64,000 bases of DNA from Kribbella qitaiheensis. GTDB taxonomy: Bacteria > Actinomycetota > Actinomycetes > Propionibacteriales > Kribbellaceae. The stretch's first letter is position 1, and each line of letters starts with the position of its first letter. The notes under the pieces were generated by a model. The model was not told where the DNA came from and did not search any database. It was given only the letters and a program-made list of their open reading frames with translations. Shown here piece by piece: positions 36,652-46,024 of this stretch. A program made the position numbers and the translations under genes. Where the stretch lies: the NCBI RefSeq assembly GCF_014217565.1, contig NZ_CP043661.1, forward strand, positions 2,108,001 through 2,172,000, written 5' to 3'.

Positions 36652-37884
36652 TCAGAGGAACGCCGACAGCAGCGGCTTGAGCGCGTCCGCGAGTGGCGTC
36701 CCGCCGTTGAGGAATGCCTCGACGTTCGGCATATCGGCCTGCTGCGCGGAAACCATCTCGAACAGCGTCCGCGTATGGGCGGACTCGATCTGCTGCGTGG
36801 CCTGAGCGAGCTGTTCGATCAGCCGGGTGTTGTCCTCGTGCTCCTTGAGCGCGTAGAGCAGCGAGCCGGACTTGTCGGAGTCGGTCAGGTCCGCGATCAG
36901 CGCCGCCAGGTCCGTAACCGACTGCGCAGCCTTGAGGTCCACGTAACAGTTGGGCTTCGGGACGACGACCTGGTTGGTCGCCGCCTGGCCGGTGCCGCTG
37001 GCCAGGTCCTCGGCGATGACCGAGACGACCTGTACCGCGAATGTCGTGTTGCCCACGTGCGACTCGACGACCTCGTTGAGAACAGTGGTCTCGCGATCCC
37101 CGATCGTCGCCGGCATGGCCAGGTAGCGCGACAGCTGTGCGCGGTCGGCCCGGTTCAGCCAGCGCGACAGGTTGTCGATCGTGCGCGGCGTCGTGAGCTG
37201 GTTCATCTCCTCGCCGGAGTCGAACAACTCGGCGAACGACGAGGTCGTGGCGTCGTCGTCATCGTCAGGGCCGTCGGCTGCGACGACGCCCGATATGGCC
37301 TTCTGGAAGACCAGCGCCGGGAACTGCGTCAGGACCTTCTTCACCCACGGGTTCAGTTCGTCGCCGATGATGCCCATGAACGTCGCAGCCTCGGGCTCGA
37401 CACGGTAGATCGAGAACCGGGACAGGCTCGCCTCGTCCAGCGTGGTCACGTTGCCCTTGTCGTTGCCGGCCACGATGATGCGGACGTTCTTGGGCAGCTC
37501 GACGTGTCCCATGCGGCGCAGCGTGACCAGGGTCAACGCGCCGGAGGTGACGTCAGAGGTCGTGCGGTTGATCTCGTCGAGGAACAGGATCGGCCACTCG
37601 CGCGGGTTCGCCTCGGCGTAGTCGATGCAGTCCTGGATGACATGGTGCGGGTAGAAGACCTGCTTATAGGACCCGGCGTCGGTCGGTACGAGGCGCGCAC
37701 CAGTGAGGTCGGCCTTGTCGGCGAGCTGATTGCACGGCAGCACGAAGGCCTTCGTGTTCATCGAGTAGGCCAGCGCCTCGACCCACGAGGACTTGCCGAT
37801 TCCGGGCTCGCCCATGAGGGCGGGAACGATGTTCATCTCGAGGTCCTGGCAGATGATCTCGGACAGCGTGTCGTTGAAGCGCAT
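36652..37884 (-). CDS. MoxR-type AAA+ ATPase
   Basis: A 410-residue AAA+ ATPase of the MoxR/RavA kind: Walker A GEPGIGKS (25-32), Walker B ILFLDEINRT, then VTLRRMGHVELPKNVRIIVAGND, a typical MoxR sensor region. The C-terminal 180 residues form a lid and unknown extension. ATG 37884 opens the frame. MoxR ATPases usually act with a VWA-domain protein to insert cofactors or remodel complexes, and the VWA gene follows 46 bases downstream with a Clp-like ATPase after it, so a three-protein machine is plausible. Confidence 0.82.
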   Translation of the reverse strand: MRFNDTLSEIICQDLEMNIVPALMGEPGIGKSSWVEALAYSMNTKAFVLPCNQLADKADLTGARLVPTDAGSYKQVFYPHHVIQDCIDYAEANPREWPILFLDEINRTTSDVTSGALTLVTLRRMGHVELPKNVRIIVAGNDKGNVTTLDEASLSRFSIYRVEPEAATFMGIIGDELNPWVKKVLTQFPALVFQKAISGVVAADGPDDDDDATTSSFAELFDSGEEMNQLTTPRTIDNLSRWLNRADRAQLSRYLAMPATIGDRETTVLNEVVESHVGNTTFAVQVVSVIAEDLASGTGQAATNQVVVPKPNCYVDLKAAQSVTDLAALIADLTDSDKSGSLLYALKEHEDNTRLIEQLAQATQQIESAHTRTLFEMVSAQQADMPNVEAFLNGGTPLADALKPLLSAFL

Positions 37885-37919
37885 GGTGAGGGTACTTTCT
37901 GTGGTCGGGTGACGAGAGG

Positions 37920-38912
37920 TCAGGCGTCGGACTCCTGCTGCGCGACCATCGCCGCGGCGCGGTCGAGCAGGAACGGACGCCCGTTGCGGCGCTCGTTGTG
38001 CTTCGCGCGCGCTGGAATGACCTGCTGGGCAGCCTGGAACAACAGCCAGGCCAGGTCGCTGCTGGAATACCTGCGCCCGAGCGAGATGTGCTCGACCAGA
38101 TGGTTGAGCATCTGGCGATGCAGCGTCCCAAGGACCGAGAACTCGTAACGGGAACGATCACCATCGAAGTGGTCGAGTGTCTTGAACCGGTGACGGGCCG
38201 CGGCCAGGGTCTGCCGGACGATCTGCGGCCCTCCCGGGATGTCCGGGACATCGACCCCGGTGTTCACGTCGATCGCGGACGCTGTAGCGGTCCTGGCGTG
38301 TTGCGCCAGGTCTGCATAGACGTCCGCAACGCTCGCGAACGGCGGACATGGCGTGGGCGGGCGGGCCAGGGCCCCCGGTGGCAAAGGACGACGCGTGAAG
38401 GTCACCCAGTGGTCGAGCAGGATCTCGTACCAGCCCTGCTCCTCGCGAAGCACTCGTTTGCCGGCGGCGATCGGGAACGCTGCGAAATTGTCAGGCAGTG
38501 GTGTCACGAGGTGGAAGCCGCGACCAGACATCGACTCTTCGGCGTAAAGCACGTCGGGCAGCTTGAGCAGCTGCGCGGCGACCGGCGCTGGGCAGTCGGG
38601 CTCGATGTCGATGACAATGAGACCGTCGGTCGATGCACGCAGGTAGAAGGCGGTGTTCGTGGCCGTGGGAATCCTGTCGGTGAGCTCGTCGAGGACGACC
38701 AGGCACTGCTCGTCGATGGACCAGGCACCACGTAGCCGGTTGTGGTCGAGCAAGGAGCGCAGGTCGATCGGCGCCTTGCGCGTTACCTCCGGATCGTTCG
38801 GGTCATCGCCGAGGCGGCCCGAGATCGTCCACCGGGCGGCTCCAGCAAGCGTGCGGATCGCCGGGTTGCCGTAGAACGCGGCAAATCTGATGCGAGGGTC
38901 GTCAATTGTCAT
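37920..38912 (-). CDS. Archaeo-eukaryotic-type primase (prim-pol)
   Basis: A 330-residue protein resembling the AEP/prim-pol primase domain found in plasmid and phage replication proteins. The metal-binding motif appears as IVIDIEPDC (D102, E104) and the nucleotide-binding SxH motif as SMSGRGFHLVT (127-137, H134). Helical C-terminal 100 residues follow. It has no helicase part; the D5-type helicase encoded at 49639-51624 lacks a primase part, so the two may act together as a split primase-helicase. ATG 38912 is the chosen start. The MoxR gene follows by 35 bases. Confidence 0.72.
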   Translation of the reverse strand: MTIDDPRIRFAAFYGNPAIRTLAGAARWTISGRLGDDPNDPEVTRKAPIDLRSLLDHNRLRGAWSIDEQCLVVLDELTDRIPTATNTAFYLRASTDGLIVIDIEPDCPAPVAAQLLKLPDVLYAEESMSGRGFHLVTPLPDNFAAFPIAAGKRVLREEQGWYEILLDHWVTFTRRPLPPGALARPPTPCPPFASVADVYADLAQHARTATASAIDVNTGVDVPDIPGGPQIVRQTLAAARHRFKTLDHFDGDRSRYEFSVLGTLHRQMLNHLVEHISLGRRYSSSDLAWLLFQAAQQVIPARAKHNERRNGRPFLLDRAAAMVAQQESDA

Positions 38913-39015
38913 CGGCGCCTCTCACGCGCGAAAGTCGAACGGTGTCGATGCGCGACCCGATCGGCACGGCGGCAGTAGGGCAACCCGCGGATAGGCCATG
39001 CCGATCGGTCGCACA

Positions 39016-39951
39016 TCACCCGCGGTAGGTGATACCGGCGGGCTCGCCTACCGGTGCGGAGTCGCTCCAGGGGTTCGCCGGCCCTCCCTGGGCAGGCGCC
39101 GCACCGATCGCCGACCCGGCATCCTTGAACGCGTTGTTCTCCGCCTCCAGACGTGCGACCTTGGCCTCGATGCTCTCCTCCTGCTGCACCGCTGCCGGAG
39201 CAGCCGGCGCCGCGGCCTGCGGTCCGGGCGCGTGACCGGGCCCCGCTCCAGCAGTCGTGGCCGGCTGGTACGGACCGGGAGCTGCCGGGCCGGGGAGTGC
39301 GAATCCGTTTTCGTCGATGACCGTGCCGGTGCCGTCGTCAACGACTGCGGGGCCGGCCGAGGAGGTGGTCGGCGCTGCGGAAGCCTGCACGTTCTGGGGC
39401 GGGGCACCGAAGACGATGCCGCGAGCCGCTAGCTCGGTCGTGTTCGTGTTGCCGACGTAGTAGCGGACAGGCTCGTTGACGATCACCTGGTCCAGCGACA
39501 GGCCGCGGTTGCTGTACCCCTTGGGCTTGTACACGCGCAGTACCAGCGTGACGTCGAGGCCTTGGGCAAGTTCCCGGCCGGACGTGTCCGGAACTACCGT
39601 GCCGTCTTCGCCTGGTACCGCGATGCCGGGAAGGCTGTTGCCCTTGGAGTCCAGTGAGTAGTTCGCGCCGGTCTCCGGGTGCTTGGTGGAGACGAAGCGG
39701 CGCTCGGCGACGTAGCGCTCTTCGGTCGAGGGACTCGCCGGGTCCTTGCAAATCACCTCGGCTTCGGTGATGGTCGCGGTGGTGTGCGGCTTCCCGACGG
39801 CAAGTGCCCCACTCTGGACCTTGCGGGCGTCGGACCTCTCCAGTGCGTCGCCGTCGATGAGGCGGGTGAGCCGGGAGAAGGACAGTTTGCCGCGGATGAG
39901 GACGAGTTCGCCCTCGCTGAGCTGGTTGGCGGAGACGGAGTAGTTGACCAT
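39016..39951 (-). CDS. Hypothetical protein with beta-rich N-domain and Pro/Ala tail
   Basis: A 311-residue protein. Residues 1-175 appear beta-rich (ELVLIRGKLSFSRLTR, VTLVLRVYKPKGY), residues 175-255 are Pro/Ala/Gly low complexity, and a short helix (ESIEAKVARLEAENNAF) plus a polar tail end the protein. The layout, an OB-like domain plus disordered tail, recalls single-strand DNA-binding proteins and suits its place beside the primase gene, but no SSB motif is visible. ATG 39951 starts it. It heads the leftward cluster running to 29707. Confidence 0.62.
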   Translation of the reverse strand: MVNYSVSANQLSEGELVLIRGKLSFSRLTRLIDGDALERSDARKVQSGALAVGKPHTTATITEAEVICKDPASPSTEERYVAERRFVSTKHPETGANYSLDSKGNSLPGIAVPGEDGTVVPDTSGRELAQGLDVTLVLRVYKPKGYSNRGLSLDQVIVNEPVRYYVGNTNTTELAARGIVFGAPPQNVQASAAPTTSSAGPAVVDDGTGTVIDENGFALPGPAAPGPYQPATTAGAGPGHAPGPQAAAPAAPAAVQQEESIEAKVARLEAENNAFKDAGSAIGAAPAQGGPANPWSDSAPVGEPAGITYRG

Positions 39952-40462
39952 GGTGGAACGCTCTTCTCTGTATAGATGACTGTTCGGTCACGCGCTTTCG
40001 AGACGGGGCGATATGCCCACGCCAGCCACGGAGGAACCGGGCACGGGCCGCGTGGGTCGGAGGGCGGTAGCCGGCCGTAATCCGCGGAGACTCCGTGTCC
40101 GCCTCACACCTGTTCTCAATGGCCCGGTGGTCGCACCTGGCCGGACGGCGCGGTCGCAGGGTCGTTACAGCGGCACCCCCGCCATCGCGGCTTTCATTGG
40201 GGTCCTCGCCCTGAACGCATTCGAGAATCGCTGAGGCGGCATACGGCCCAAGACAGGTGCTAGAGGCAACTCCTGACTGCAGCGTCGTGCGATCTGCCGG
40301 ACGCACAAGAGGCCTTGTCAGGTTGCGGACTCGTTGGCCCGTACGCGCCAGCCAGGTTGCCGATCCGGATCAGCGTGGGCACCTTCGCTCCGATTGCTGT
40401 TCCGCGACCGGCCGACCCAGACGGTCTAGACCTGGCAGCACGCCGCACCCTCGGAGTGGAAG
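39952..40462. other. Intergenic region upstream of primase cluster
   Basis: About 510 bases with no frame that looks coding. The minus strand just before 39951 contains CATCTATACAG, a possible -10 region for the leftward cluster. Nothing else is recognised. Confidence 0.35.
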
Positions 40463-40684
40463 CTAAGCTCGCGCACGCCGAGCGCGCGGCAGAGCGCGCT
40501 GGCGGTCGGCCTGCGCAGCGTGCGCCATCCCGTCCGCGACGAACTGTCGGCACCATTTGAGGGTGCGGTGCTCGAATACCGGCGCCGTGTTCGGAGACAG
40601 ATACACGCCCCAGACGCCCGCTCGGCGTTCGACACGGAACCCGTCGATCTCCCAGAACCCAGACCCGATGCAGCGTTCTTTCAT
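40463..40684 (-). CDS. Small hypothetical protein
   Basis: A 73-residue protein, MKERCIGSGFWEIDGFRVER onward, with alternating hydrophobic residues (GVWGVYLSP) suggesting a small beta-sheet fold and an Arg-rich tail. ATG 40684 follows AAGGA at seven bases; the frame is open further upstream to a GTG at 40756. No family recognised. Similar short basic proteins are common in actinobacterial mobile elements. Confidence 0.55.
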   Translation of the reverse strand: MKERCIGSGFWEIDGFRVERRAGVWGVYLSPNTAPVFEHRTLKWCRQFVADGMAHAAQADRQRALPRARRARA

Positions 40685-41090
40685 CGGGCATCCTTCAGTG
40701 GCCGAGGAGGGGCAGGCAACGTGCCAAGCAATCTCGGCACACTGAAGCAGGCTCACCTAGCGACCACGCGCCAGCTGATGCCTCGTGGAATTGTGTGTAC
40801 GTCCCCGGGTGCAGTTCGCGCCATGCCGTACCCCGTGACCGACGTCAGTCGGTCTGCGTGTGCTTTGTGCGCACGCACGTCGTGAACTGTCAGATGCCGG
40901 ACCGAGCGTGATGCGGCCTCGCTCGGGCCCATCGAAGCCTGCCGTCTCGCCGAGCAGCGGTCTCAGCGGGGCTGGATTGGTCTCGGGGGCAGACACTACG
41001 GCTGCGGCATCGGCGAAACGTTCACGGTAGAGAGCCAGAGCCCGGGCGGGGGCTCTGGTGTCGGTTAGGTGGGTTGTAGCGACGGAGACT
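40685..41090. other. Gap without recognisable features
   Basis: About 400 bases. Open frames on both strands have compositions typical of shadow reading in GC-rich DNA, and I see no repeat, hairpin or RNA gene. Confidence 0.35.
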
Positions 41091-41609
41091 TCATGCACCA
41101 CCGGCGCCATCAGGCTCGTCGGATCCGAGAACGAAACCGCGGGCCTCGCCGCTCTGCATGAGGTCGGGCAGGTGTGCCAGTACGACCGCTTTCTGGGTAG
41201 CCCGGCGATCGGCCGCGATGTCGTAGTCCCGCACGGCCTCCATGTTGACGACCCACCCGTCCTCGCGGGAAACCGCCTCTTCCAGCTCGGAGCCTGGCGT
41301 GACGGGCATGGCGGTGAAGTCGTGGTCGAACTCGGGAGCGACCGCGAGTTTGTCACAGGGCTCGATGATAGGAAGGGTGTCCGCGCTGACCTGGCGGCCT
41401 TCGTCGTCGAACGCGGTGAGAAACACGCGGTCGGCCCGTTTGGTGTTGTTGACGTGCACGGCCTCGACAGAGGTGTCGACGATGAAGCTCGTCAGCCGGA
41501 GACGCTCGAGTACACGAGCACGAATCTTGTGACACCACATGATGCACTGGGCCTTGTTGAAGCCCTCAAACTCTCCCGCGCCGGATGCCTCGGGTTGCTG
41601 CTGGCTCAT
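41091..41609 (-). CDS. Hypothetical protein
   Basis: A 172-residue acidic protein, MSQQQPEASGAGEFEGF onward. ATG 41609 is supported by a strong GGAGGTG ribosome site. Residues 15-110 (SFIVDTSVEAVHVNNTKRAD and VFLTAFDDEGRQ) look like a compact alpha/beta domain; the C-terminal third is helical. No family recognised. It is preceded by a long gene-free region that may hold its promoter. Confidence 0.65.
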   Translation of the reverse strand: MSQQQPEASGAGEFEGFNKAQCIMWCHKIRARVLERLRLTSFIVDTSVEAVHVNNTKRADRVFLTAFDDEGRQVSADTLPIIEPCDKLAVAPEFDHDFTAMPVTPGSELEEAVSREDGWVVNMEAVRDYDIAADRRATQKAVVLAHLPDLMQSGEARGFVLGSDEPDGAGGA

Positions 41610-42614
41610 CGGTGCACCTCCTCTAGGTGCGCAGCCGCGGAAATCGCTGAGACCCGATGCCGCCTCGCCGGCAACCGATCCCCGATATCCATTCCTTGAG
41701 CCCGCCATCGGCCCCCCGGGTGTGGAACACCCGCTGACCACCGCCGTTTTGCACGGCAACCACCTCCCATGTCGTTGCAGTTTCGGCCCCCCTCCCTGCT
41801 CCCCGAACTGGTCGCTGAACCAGCAACAGCACACTATCGGCTGGTCCCGCACAGCGCGGAGCTCTTTCATGGATCTGTGGATAACTCCGTCGGCCTTGCT
41901 TGTGCATCGCTTCCCGACCCCCGTCGAGCTGTTCGATCGCCTCCACGTTGTCCGGATCGACTCCCACGTCGACCCGCCGTCCACGGATCGCGGTCCTGCT
42001 GCCCACAACATCCTTGCCTGCCGGGCCACCACTCGGCCCACGTCGCACGAAGCCACATGGAAGACAAGTTCCGGCTCTTTGGATGCCATTGGCAACTAAC
42101 CTCCAATCCAGTGAACAGGCCGACCATCATTGCCTCCGGCAATAGACCGAATCAAGACCAATCAGTCTCGATTGCAGGAAGCTGCAGTTGCCATACACCT
42201 ACATGTCAACCCACTTAATTGGGCATGCACACCCGTCAGCACCCGCACATGCACGTGCATCCGCACGGCCATCGACTGGCCACTAGTAATACCGGGCAAC
42301 GTCGGCCGCTCGCGCCAATGGCATAGATTTGATCAGACTCGCGTTATGTCGCAGCACAAGCACAGAAAGTCACTGATTCTGGAGAATTGTGAAACCGCGA
42401 AGTGAAGTGAGATCCCGCTCCGGTCTTGTGCTAATGGCCGTCGAGGCGTCCCGCGTTGGGGAGTCGGACAGTTCGGCCGGCTCCTGAACCGGCCGCGGGC
42501 CGCGTCGCTGGATGCGCGTCGGGAGTCACACCCCGCGGATCTGCGCCGCCAGTTTTGCCGATCATCGCGGGCGCCGGCACACCAGGACTGAGGCTCGAAC
42601 CGGCGCCGGAGGCG
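41610..42614. other. Gene-poor kilobase with DnaA-box match and palindromes
   Basis: No convincing gene in about 1 kb. Its middle (42100-42420) is less GC-rich than the surroundings. It holds a perfect DnaA-box match TGTGGATAA (41876-41884), a 12-base palindrome ATGCACGTGCAT (42249-42260), and a small dyad CAATC-AGTCTC-GATTG near 42159-42174. The minus strand presumably carries the promoter of the 41609 gene. A secondary origin is possible but weakly supported because the DnaA box is single. Confidence 0.4.
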
Positions 42615-42977
42615 CTAGCAGTCGAGGAGCTGGCAGACCGGGCAGTCAGGAGCCTGCGGCGGAGGCGCAATTCGGGCACTGTGACCACACAGGCAACTGG
42701 TGGCGGTGCCGTCGGTGACGTGGCGGAATGCGTCCTCGCGGCCCTTGACAATCGCCCGGCCCACTGAATACTCATCAGGTTCGACCCAAGTGATACTTCT
42801 GACGCCCTGAGGACGGAGGATGGCAGAAATGGATTTCTTGAGAATTTCCGTTGCTGACGGATCGGCTTCAAGGTCTGCGCCCCCGGCGGAGTGCCCTGGC
42901 CCCGTGGAATCCGAGGAACGGCGTGATTTGCCGTCCGGCGAGCCCTCCTGATCTCCGCCGGGTGTAAAGTTCCTCAT
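42615..42977 (-). CDS. Small protein with C-terminal zinc ribbon
   Basis: A 120-residue protein. The first 45 residues are polar; the middle (ILKKSISAILRPQGVRSITWV) looks folded; the end carries CLCGH and CPVCQLLDC, a probable zinc ribbon. ATG 42977 overlaps the stop of the 18-codon frame upstream as ATGA, so translation is coupled. Function unknown. Confidence 0.6.
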   Translation of the reverse strand: MRNFTPGGDQEGSPDGKSRRSSDSTGPGHSAGGADLEADPSATEILKKSISAILRPQGVRSITWVEPDEYSVGRAIVKGREDAFRHVTDGTATSCLCGHSARIAPPPQAPDCPVCQLLDC

Positions 42978-43030
42978 TTTTCAGCCTTCCCTCTTGCCGT
43001 TGGCGAATTTGATTTGCTCGGTTTTGTCAT
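42974..43030 (-). CDS. 18-codon coupled mini-gene
   Basis: The minus strand reads MTKPSKSNSPTARGKAEK and then TGA. Its ATG (43030) overlaps the stop of the 43584-43027 gene and its TGA (42974) overlaps the ATG of the 42977 gene, both as ATGA. It could be a functional basic peptide, a translational relay keeping ribosomes on the message, or chance. Confidence 0.4.
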   Translation of the reverse strand: MTKPSKSNSPTARGKAEK

Positions 43031-43584
43031 GACCAGATCACGCCTTGAAGGTTCAGGTTGGCGTTGGCACCGTCTTCGAACGGGTTCTGCCGTGCGTTGG
43101 ACAGGTTGCCTGTGTGCACTGTGACCAGCGGCGCCACCGTGGCAGCATCGGCGTCGGCCAGCACCGCGCCGAGCACCGCGCGGCCGCCGTACCAGCCGAG
43201 CCGTGGAGCGTTGGGCTTGCCCTGCCGCCACACCCACAGGTGACGTTGGTTGCTGCCGTCGATCAATCGGGACTCGGCAGGGAAGCATTCCAGGGCCTCG
43301 GCCTCTGAGCCGCACAGTTCAGATTTGATGCGCTGGATGTCGCGCCAGCTGATCGGTTCGGGTTGGCGGTCTCGGCGGCGGAACGACAGATGCGCATCAT
43401 GTGCGCCTTCGAGTCCTGCCCATCGAACAGCGTGGTCGTTGCGGACCGCGACCAGAACGGTGTAACGGCTGTTCTGCCAGACCTGCTCGCCGGTCGGGAT
43501 GTTCTGGTGCCGGACAAAGGACGTCCATCGTTCCTGCCGGCCGGCCGCCTTGGCAGGATTGCCTGATCTGCTTGCCTTGGGCAT
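43027..43584 (-). CDS. Uncharacterised protein (DUF7694-like)
   Basis: A 185-residue protein. The central stretch SWRDIQRIKSELCGSEAEAL followed by FPAESRLIDGSNQRHLWV matches a conserved block I recall from phage and actinobacterial hypothetical proteins (DUF7694-like). ATG 43584 has an excellent AAGGAGGT site seven bases upstream. It leads a coupled string with the 18-codon frame and the zinc-ribbon gene. No enzymatic function can be assigned. Confidence 0.68.
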   Translation of the reverse strand: MPKASRSGNPAKAAGRQERWTSFVRHQNIPTGEQVWQNSRYTVLVAVRNDHAVRWAGLEGAHDAHLSFRRRDRQPEPISWRDIQRIKSELCGSEAEALECFPAESRLIDGSNQRHLWVWRQGKPNAPRLGWYGGRAVLGAVLADADAATVAPLVTVHTGNLSNARQNPFEDGANANLNLQGVIWS

Positions 43585-43769
43585 CTTAAGTACCTCCTTG
43601 TCGGTTCGTGATTGAGTCAGGCTTCGGCTCAGTCGGTCGAACGCCAGCCGTGGCGGCCCGGGTGATGCAGCGGGGGTCCGGCCTGCTCGGCAGGGATTGG
43701 CTCGTGTGTCGTTTCGGATTCGGCGATGCCGAGGACACGCAGTGCGGGGCTTTGGTGCTGTGCCGGGTC

Positions 43770-45551
43770 TCAGAGCCGAGTGGACAGCCAGTGGGCGTTG
43801 AGGTCGTCGCGGATCTCTTCGTGCAGCGCAGCGAGTAGAGCGACGTCGACGTCGACGGCCCGGATGAGCCGATCTTGTGTGAGCCGCTTGGCGTCCAGGA
43901 CCACAGGCATCCTTTCGTCTTGGGTGCCGGCGGTGATGAGCTGAAGGATCCGTACCGGCCGGGTCTGGCCGGTGCGATACACCCTGCCGTTGGTCTGCAG
44001 ATAGTGCTTGAGCGAGAACGGCAGGGTGTACCAGATCAGCGTCGAGCCACCGTGCTGGAGATTCAGGCCGGCGCCGGCTGACGCCGGGTGGATCAGCATG
44101 ACTGCGATCTCTTTGGCGTTCCAGCGCCGAGTCATCGTCCGGGAGCCGTTGAAGGCCTCGGTGTGGAGTCCGGCGCCGTTGAGGTGTTCGAGCAGTCGCT
44201 GCTTGTCGGACTTGAAGTGGTAGGCGACGAGTACCGGGGCGCCGGCGTTGCCGTGGATCAGCTGCGCGGCCTTGTGAAGCTTCTCGTCGTGGATGGCCTC
44301 GTACCGACCGGCGGTGCTCGGGTCGTCCGGGTCGGCGGTGTACAGCGTGCCGGAGGCGAACTGCATGAGCTTGCTCGTCAGTACGGCCTTGTTTTCGGCG
44401 ACCACGGTGCTGACCAGCTGCTCGTCGGGATCCCGGAGGAAGTGGTGGATTCTGGCTTTGCGAAACGAATCGTCGGCAGTACGCAGGGAATCGCCGGTGA
44501 GGGTCGAGAGCTGGGCGCGGATCGCGTGGGCGTCGGCGTCGGCCGACGTTCGTCGCCAGTTGTCGTAGGCGCGTTCCGCGGCGCGGAACGCGGCCTGGTC
44601 GACGATGTCGATGACGAGGTCACGTCTGAACTCCCGGTAGGCCGTCAGCACGTCCGGGTCCATGTGGACGTGCACGTCTTCGACGGTGAGCTCGGGGAGG
44701 TTCGCGGAGGTGTTCTGCGCGCTCATCACCAGGTGTGCGATGGCTTGGTGGATCTCCTGCTCGGCGCCGGGAAGCGGCTCCCACTTGGCCGGTGTGGTGG
44801 TGCCGGGGACCATCTTCGGTGTGAACCAGCGCTCGCGGTATTCCGTAATGGTCGCGCCCAGCGCCCGGCCCTGATCGAGCAGGTACGCCTGGCTCCACAG
44901 GTCCTCAAGGCCGTTCGGTGCAGGTGTGCCGGTGAGCTCGATGAGCCGGGTGATGGCTGGGCGCACGGTCTTGAGCGCCTTGAATCGGTTAGAGGAGTGT
45001 GATTTGAACTCCTGGCTCTCGTCGATGATGACGGTCTGGAAGGGCCAGATGATCGTGTCGCGTCCGTCGATCTGCTGGATCGGCATCTGATCGACCAGTC
45101 CTGTCTGGCACTGTTGGCAGGCGTGCGGGGCCGGTACTCCGTTGCCCTGACATGCTGGGCAGTTCTTTTGCGGCGACCGGGTGATGAGTTCCTGGTTGAT
45201 GAAGTACATGGTCGGTGGGTCGGTGAACACCTGACGGAAGCGTTCGAGGCGGTCGTCCCGGCTGAGCTTGCGGTCGCGCTCGTCGACGATCAACGAGCGG
45301 ATGCGGATCGGCATCTGCCGTTCCTCGATCTCGTCGATCCAGGTCGATCGTGCGATCGCCACATTCGAGATGACGAGAATGTGACCGATCGGCCGGATCT
45401 GCTGTAGCGCGGTCAGGGTGCTGAGCGTCTTGCCACCACCGATGTCTACCCAGATACCGGCGAATGGACGGCTGACCATGAAGTCGACTGCATGCTGCTG
45501 GTGAGGCATGAGGACGGGTGCTTGCGGTAGTGCTGGCGTGAGGGTGGTCAT
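43770..45551 (-). CDS. SNF2-type superfamily 2 helicase
   Basis: A 593-residue SNF2-like ATPase. Motif I is DIGGGKTLSTL (36-46), motif II IIDESQEFKS, motif III LTGTPAPNGLEDLW, motif V PASAGAGLNLQHGG and motif VI NGRVYRTGQTRPV. A small Cys cluster (CPAC and CQQC around residue 160) is inserted between motifs I and II and may bind zinc. The start ATG 45551 is taken at MTTLTPALPQ although no strong ribosome site precedes it; upstream residues are not protein-like. Phage relatives of such helicases accompany replication modules, matching the nearby polymerase, D5 helicase and VRR-NUC genes. Confidence 0.85.
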   Translation of the reverse strand: MTTLTPALPQAPVLMPHQQHAVDFMVSRPFAGIWVDIGGGKTLSTLTALQQIRPIGHILVISNVAIARSTWIDEIEERQMPIRIRSLIVDERDRKLSRDDRLERFRQVFTDPPTMYFINQELITRSPQKNCPACQGNGVPAPHACQQCQTGLVDQMPIQQIDGRDTIIWPFQTVIIDESQEFKSHSSNRFKALKTVRPAITRLIELTGTPAPNGLEDLWSQAYLLDQGRALGATITEYRERWFTPKMVPGTTTPAKWEPLPGAEQEIHQAIAHLVMSAQNTSANLPELTVEDVHVHMDPDVLTAYREFRRDLVIDIVDQAAFRAAERAYDNWRRTSADADAHAIRAQLSTLTGDSLRTADDSFRKARIHHFLRDPDEQLVSTVVAENKAVLTSKLMQFASGTLYTADPDDPSTAGRYEAIHDEKLHKAAQLIHGNAGAPVLVAYHFKSDKQRLLEHLNGAGLHTEAFNGSRTMTRRWNAKEIAVMLIHPASAGAGLNLQHGGSTLIWYTLPFSLKHYLQTNGRVYRTGQTRPVRILQLITAGTQDERMPVVLDAKRLTQDRLIRAVDVDVALLAALHEEIRDDLNAHWLSTRL

Positions 45552-46024
45552 CTGGATCGGGCCGACCTGTTCTGGCCGGCGCACTCCTGTCGTCGATGGG
45601 CTGGGGCATGCCGGGGCCGCGGGTCGAGGAGCCGCGCAGGACAGGGACTCCGGCCAGTGCGTCGGTCTCGCGAACTTGCGCCGCGGCCTTCGGTGCGGAG
45701 CCGATGGGACGAGTGGTCTCCGGTCCAGATCTCGCGGACTCCCCGGCAGGCCTCTGGCCTGCTCGTCAAGACCTGTGGGACCTGGCGTGTGAAGGGTTCT
45801 TTCCTTCGGGTCGCCATCGGAAGTCGGGAGTCCAGTTCGGTCAGGGCACCACTGATGCAGTGGCTTTACCGGTTGCGGTCCTAGCCCCCGGTCCTGCTTC
45901 CCTGGGCCTTGTCGTCCGCTCTTAGCGGCCCGCGCCTCGTTGGCCGGGACGGTTGTGAAGGTGCCTCGTTTATGCATCGAGACTGGGCGCCTGACGCGAC
46001 TCCTCGCGGTCGGCGTCGTACCCG
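45552..46024. other. Gap between VRR-NUC and SNF2 genes
   Basis: About 470 bases without a credible gene. The helicase frame stays open to 45977 but its residues are Pro/Arg-rich and unlike a folded protein. No repeat or hairpin stands out. Confidence 0.35.

Noticed and set aside
39338..40306. 322-codon minus-strand frame
   Set aside because: It overlaps the better-supported 39016-39951 gene in another frame and has shadow-like composition.
45552..45977. N-terminal extension of the SNF2-like helicase
   Set aside because: The frame is open, but the residues are Pro/Arg-rich and unlike any helicase N-terminus; the start is placed at 45551.
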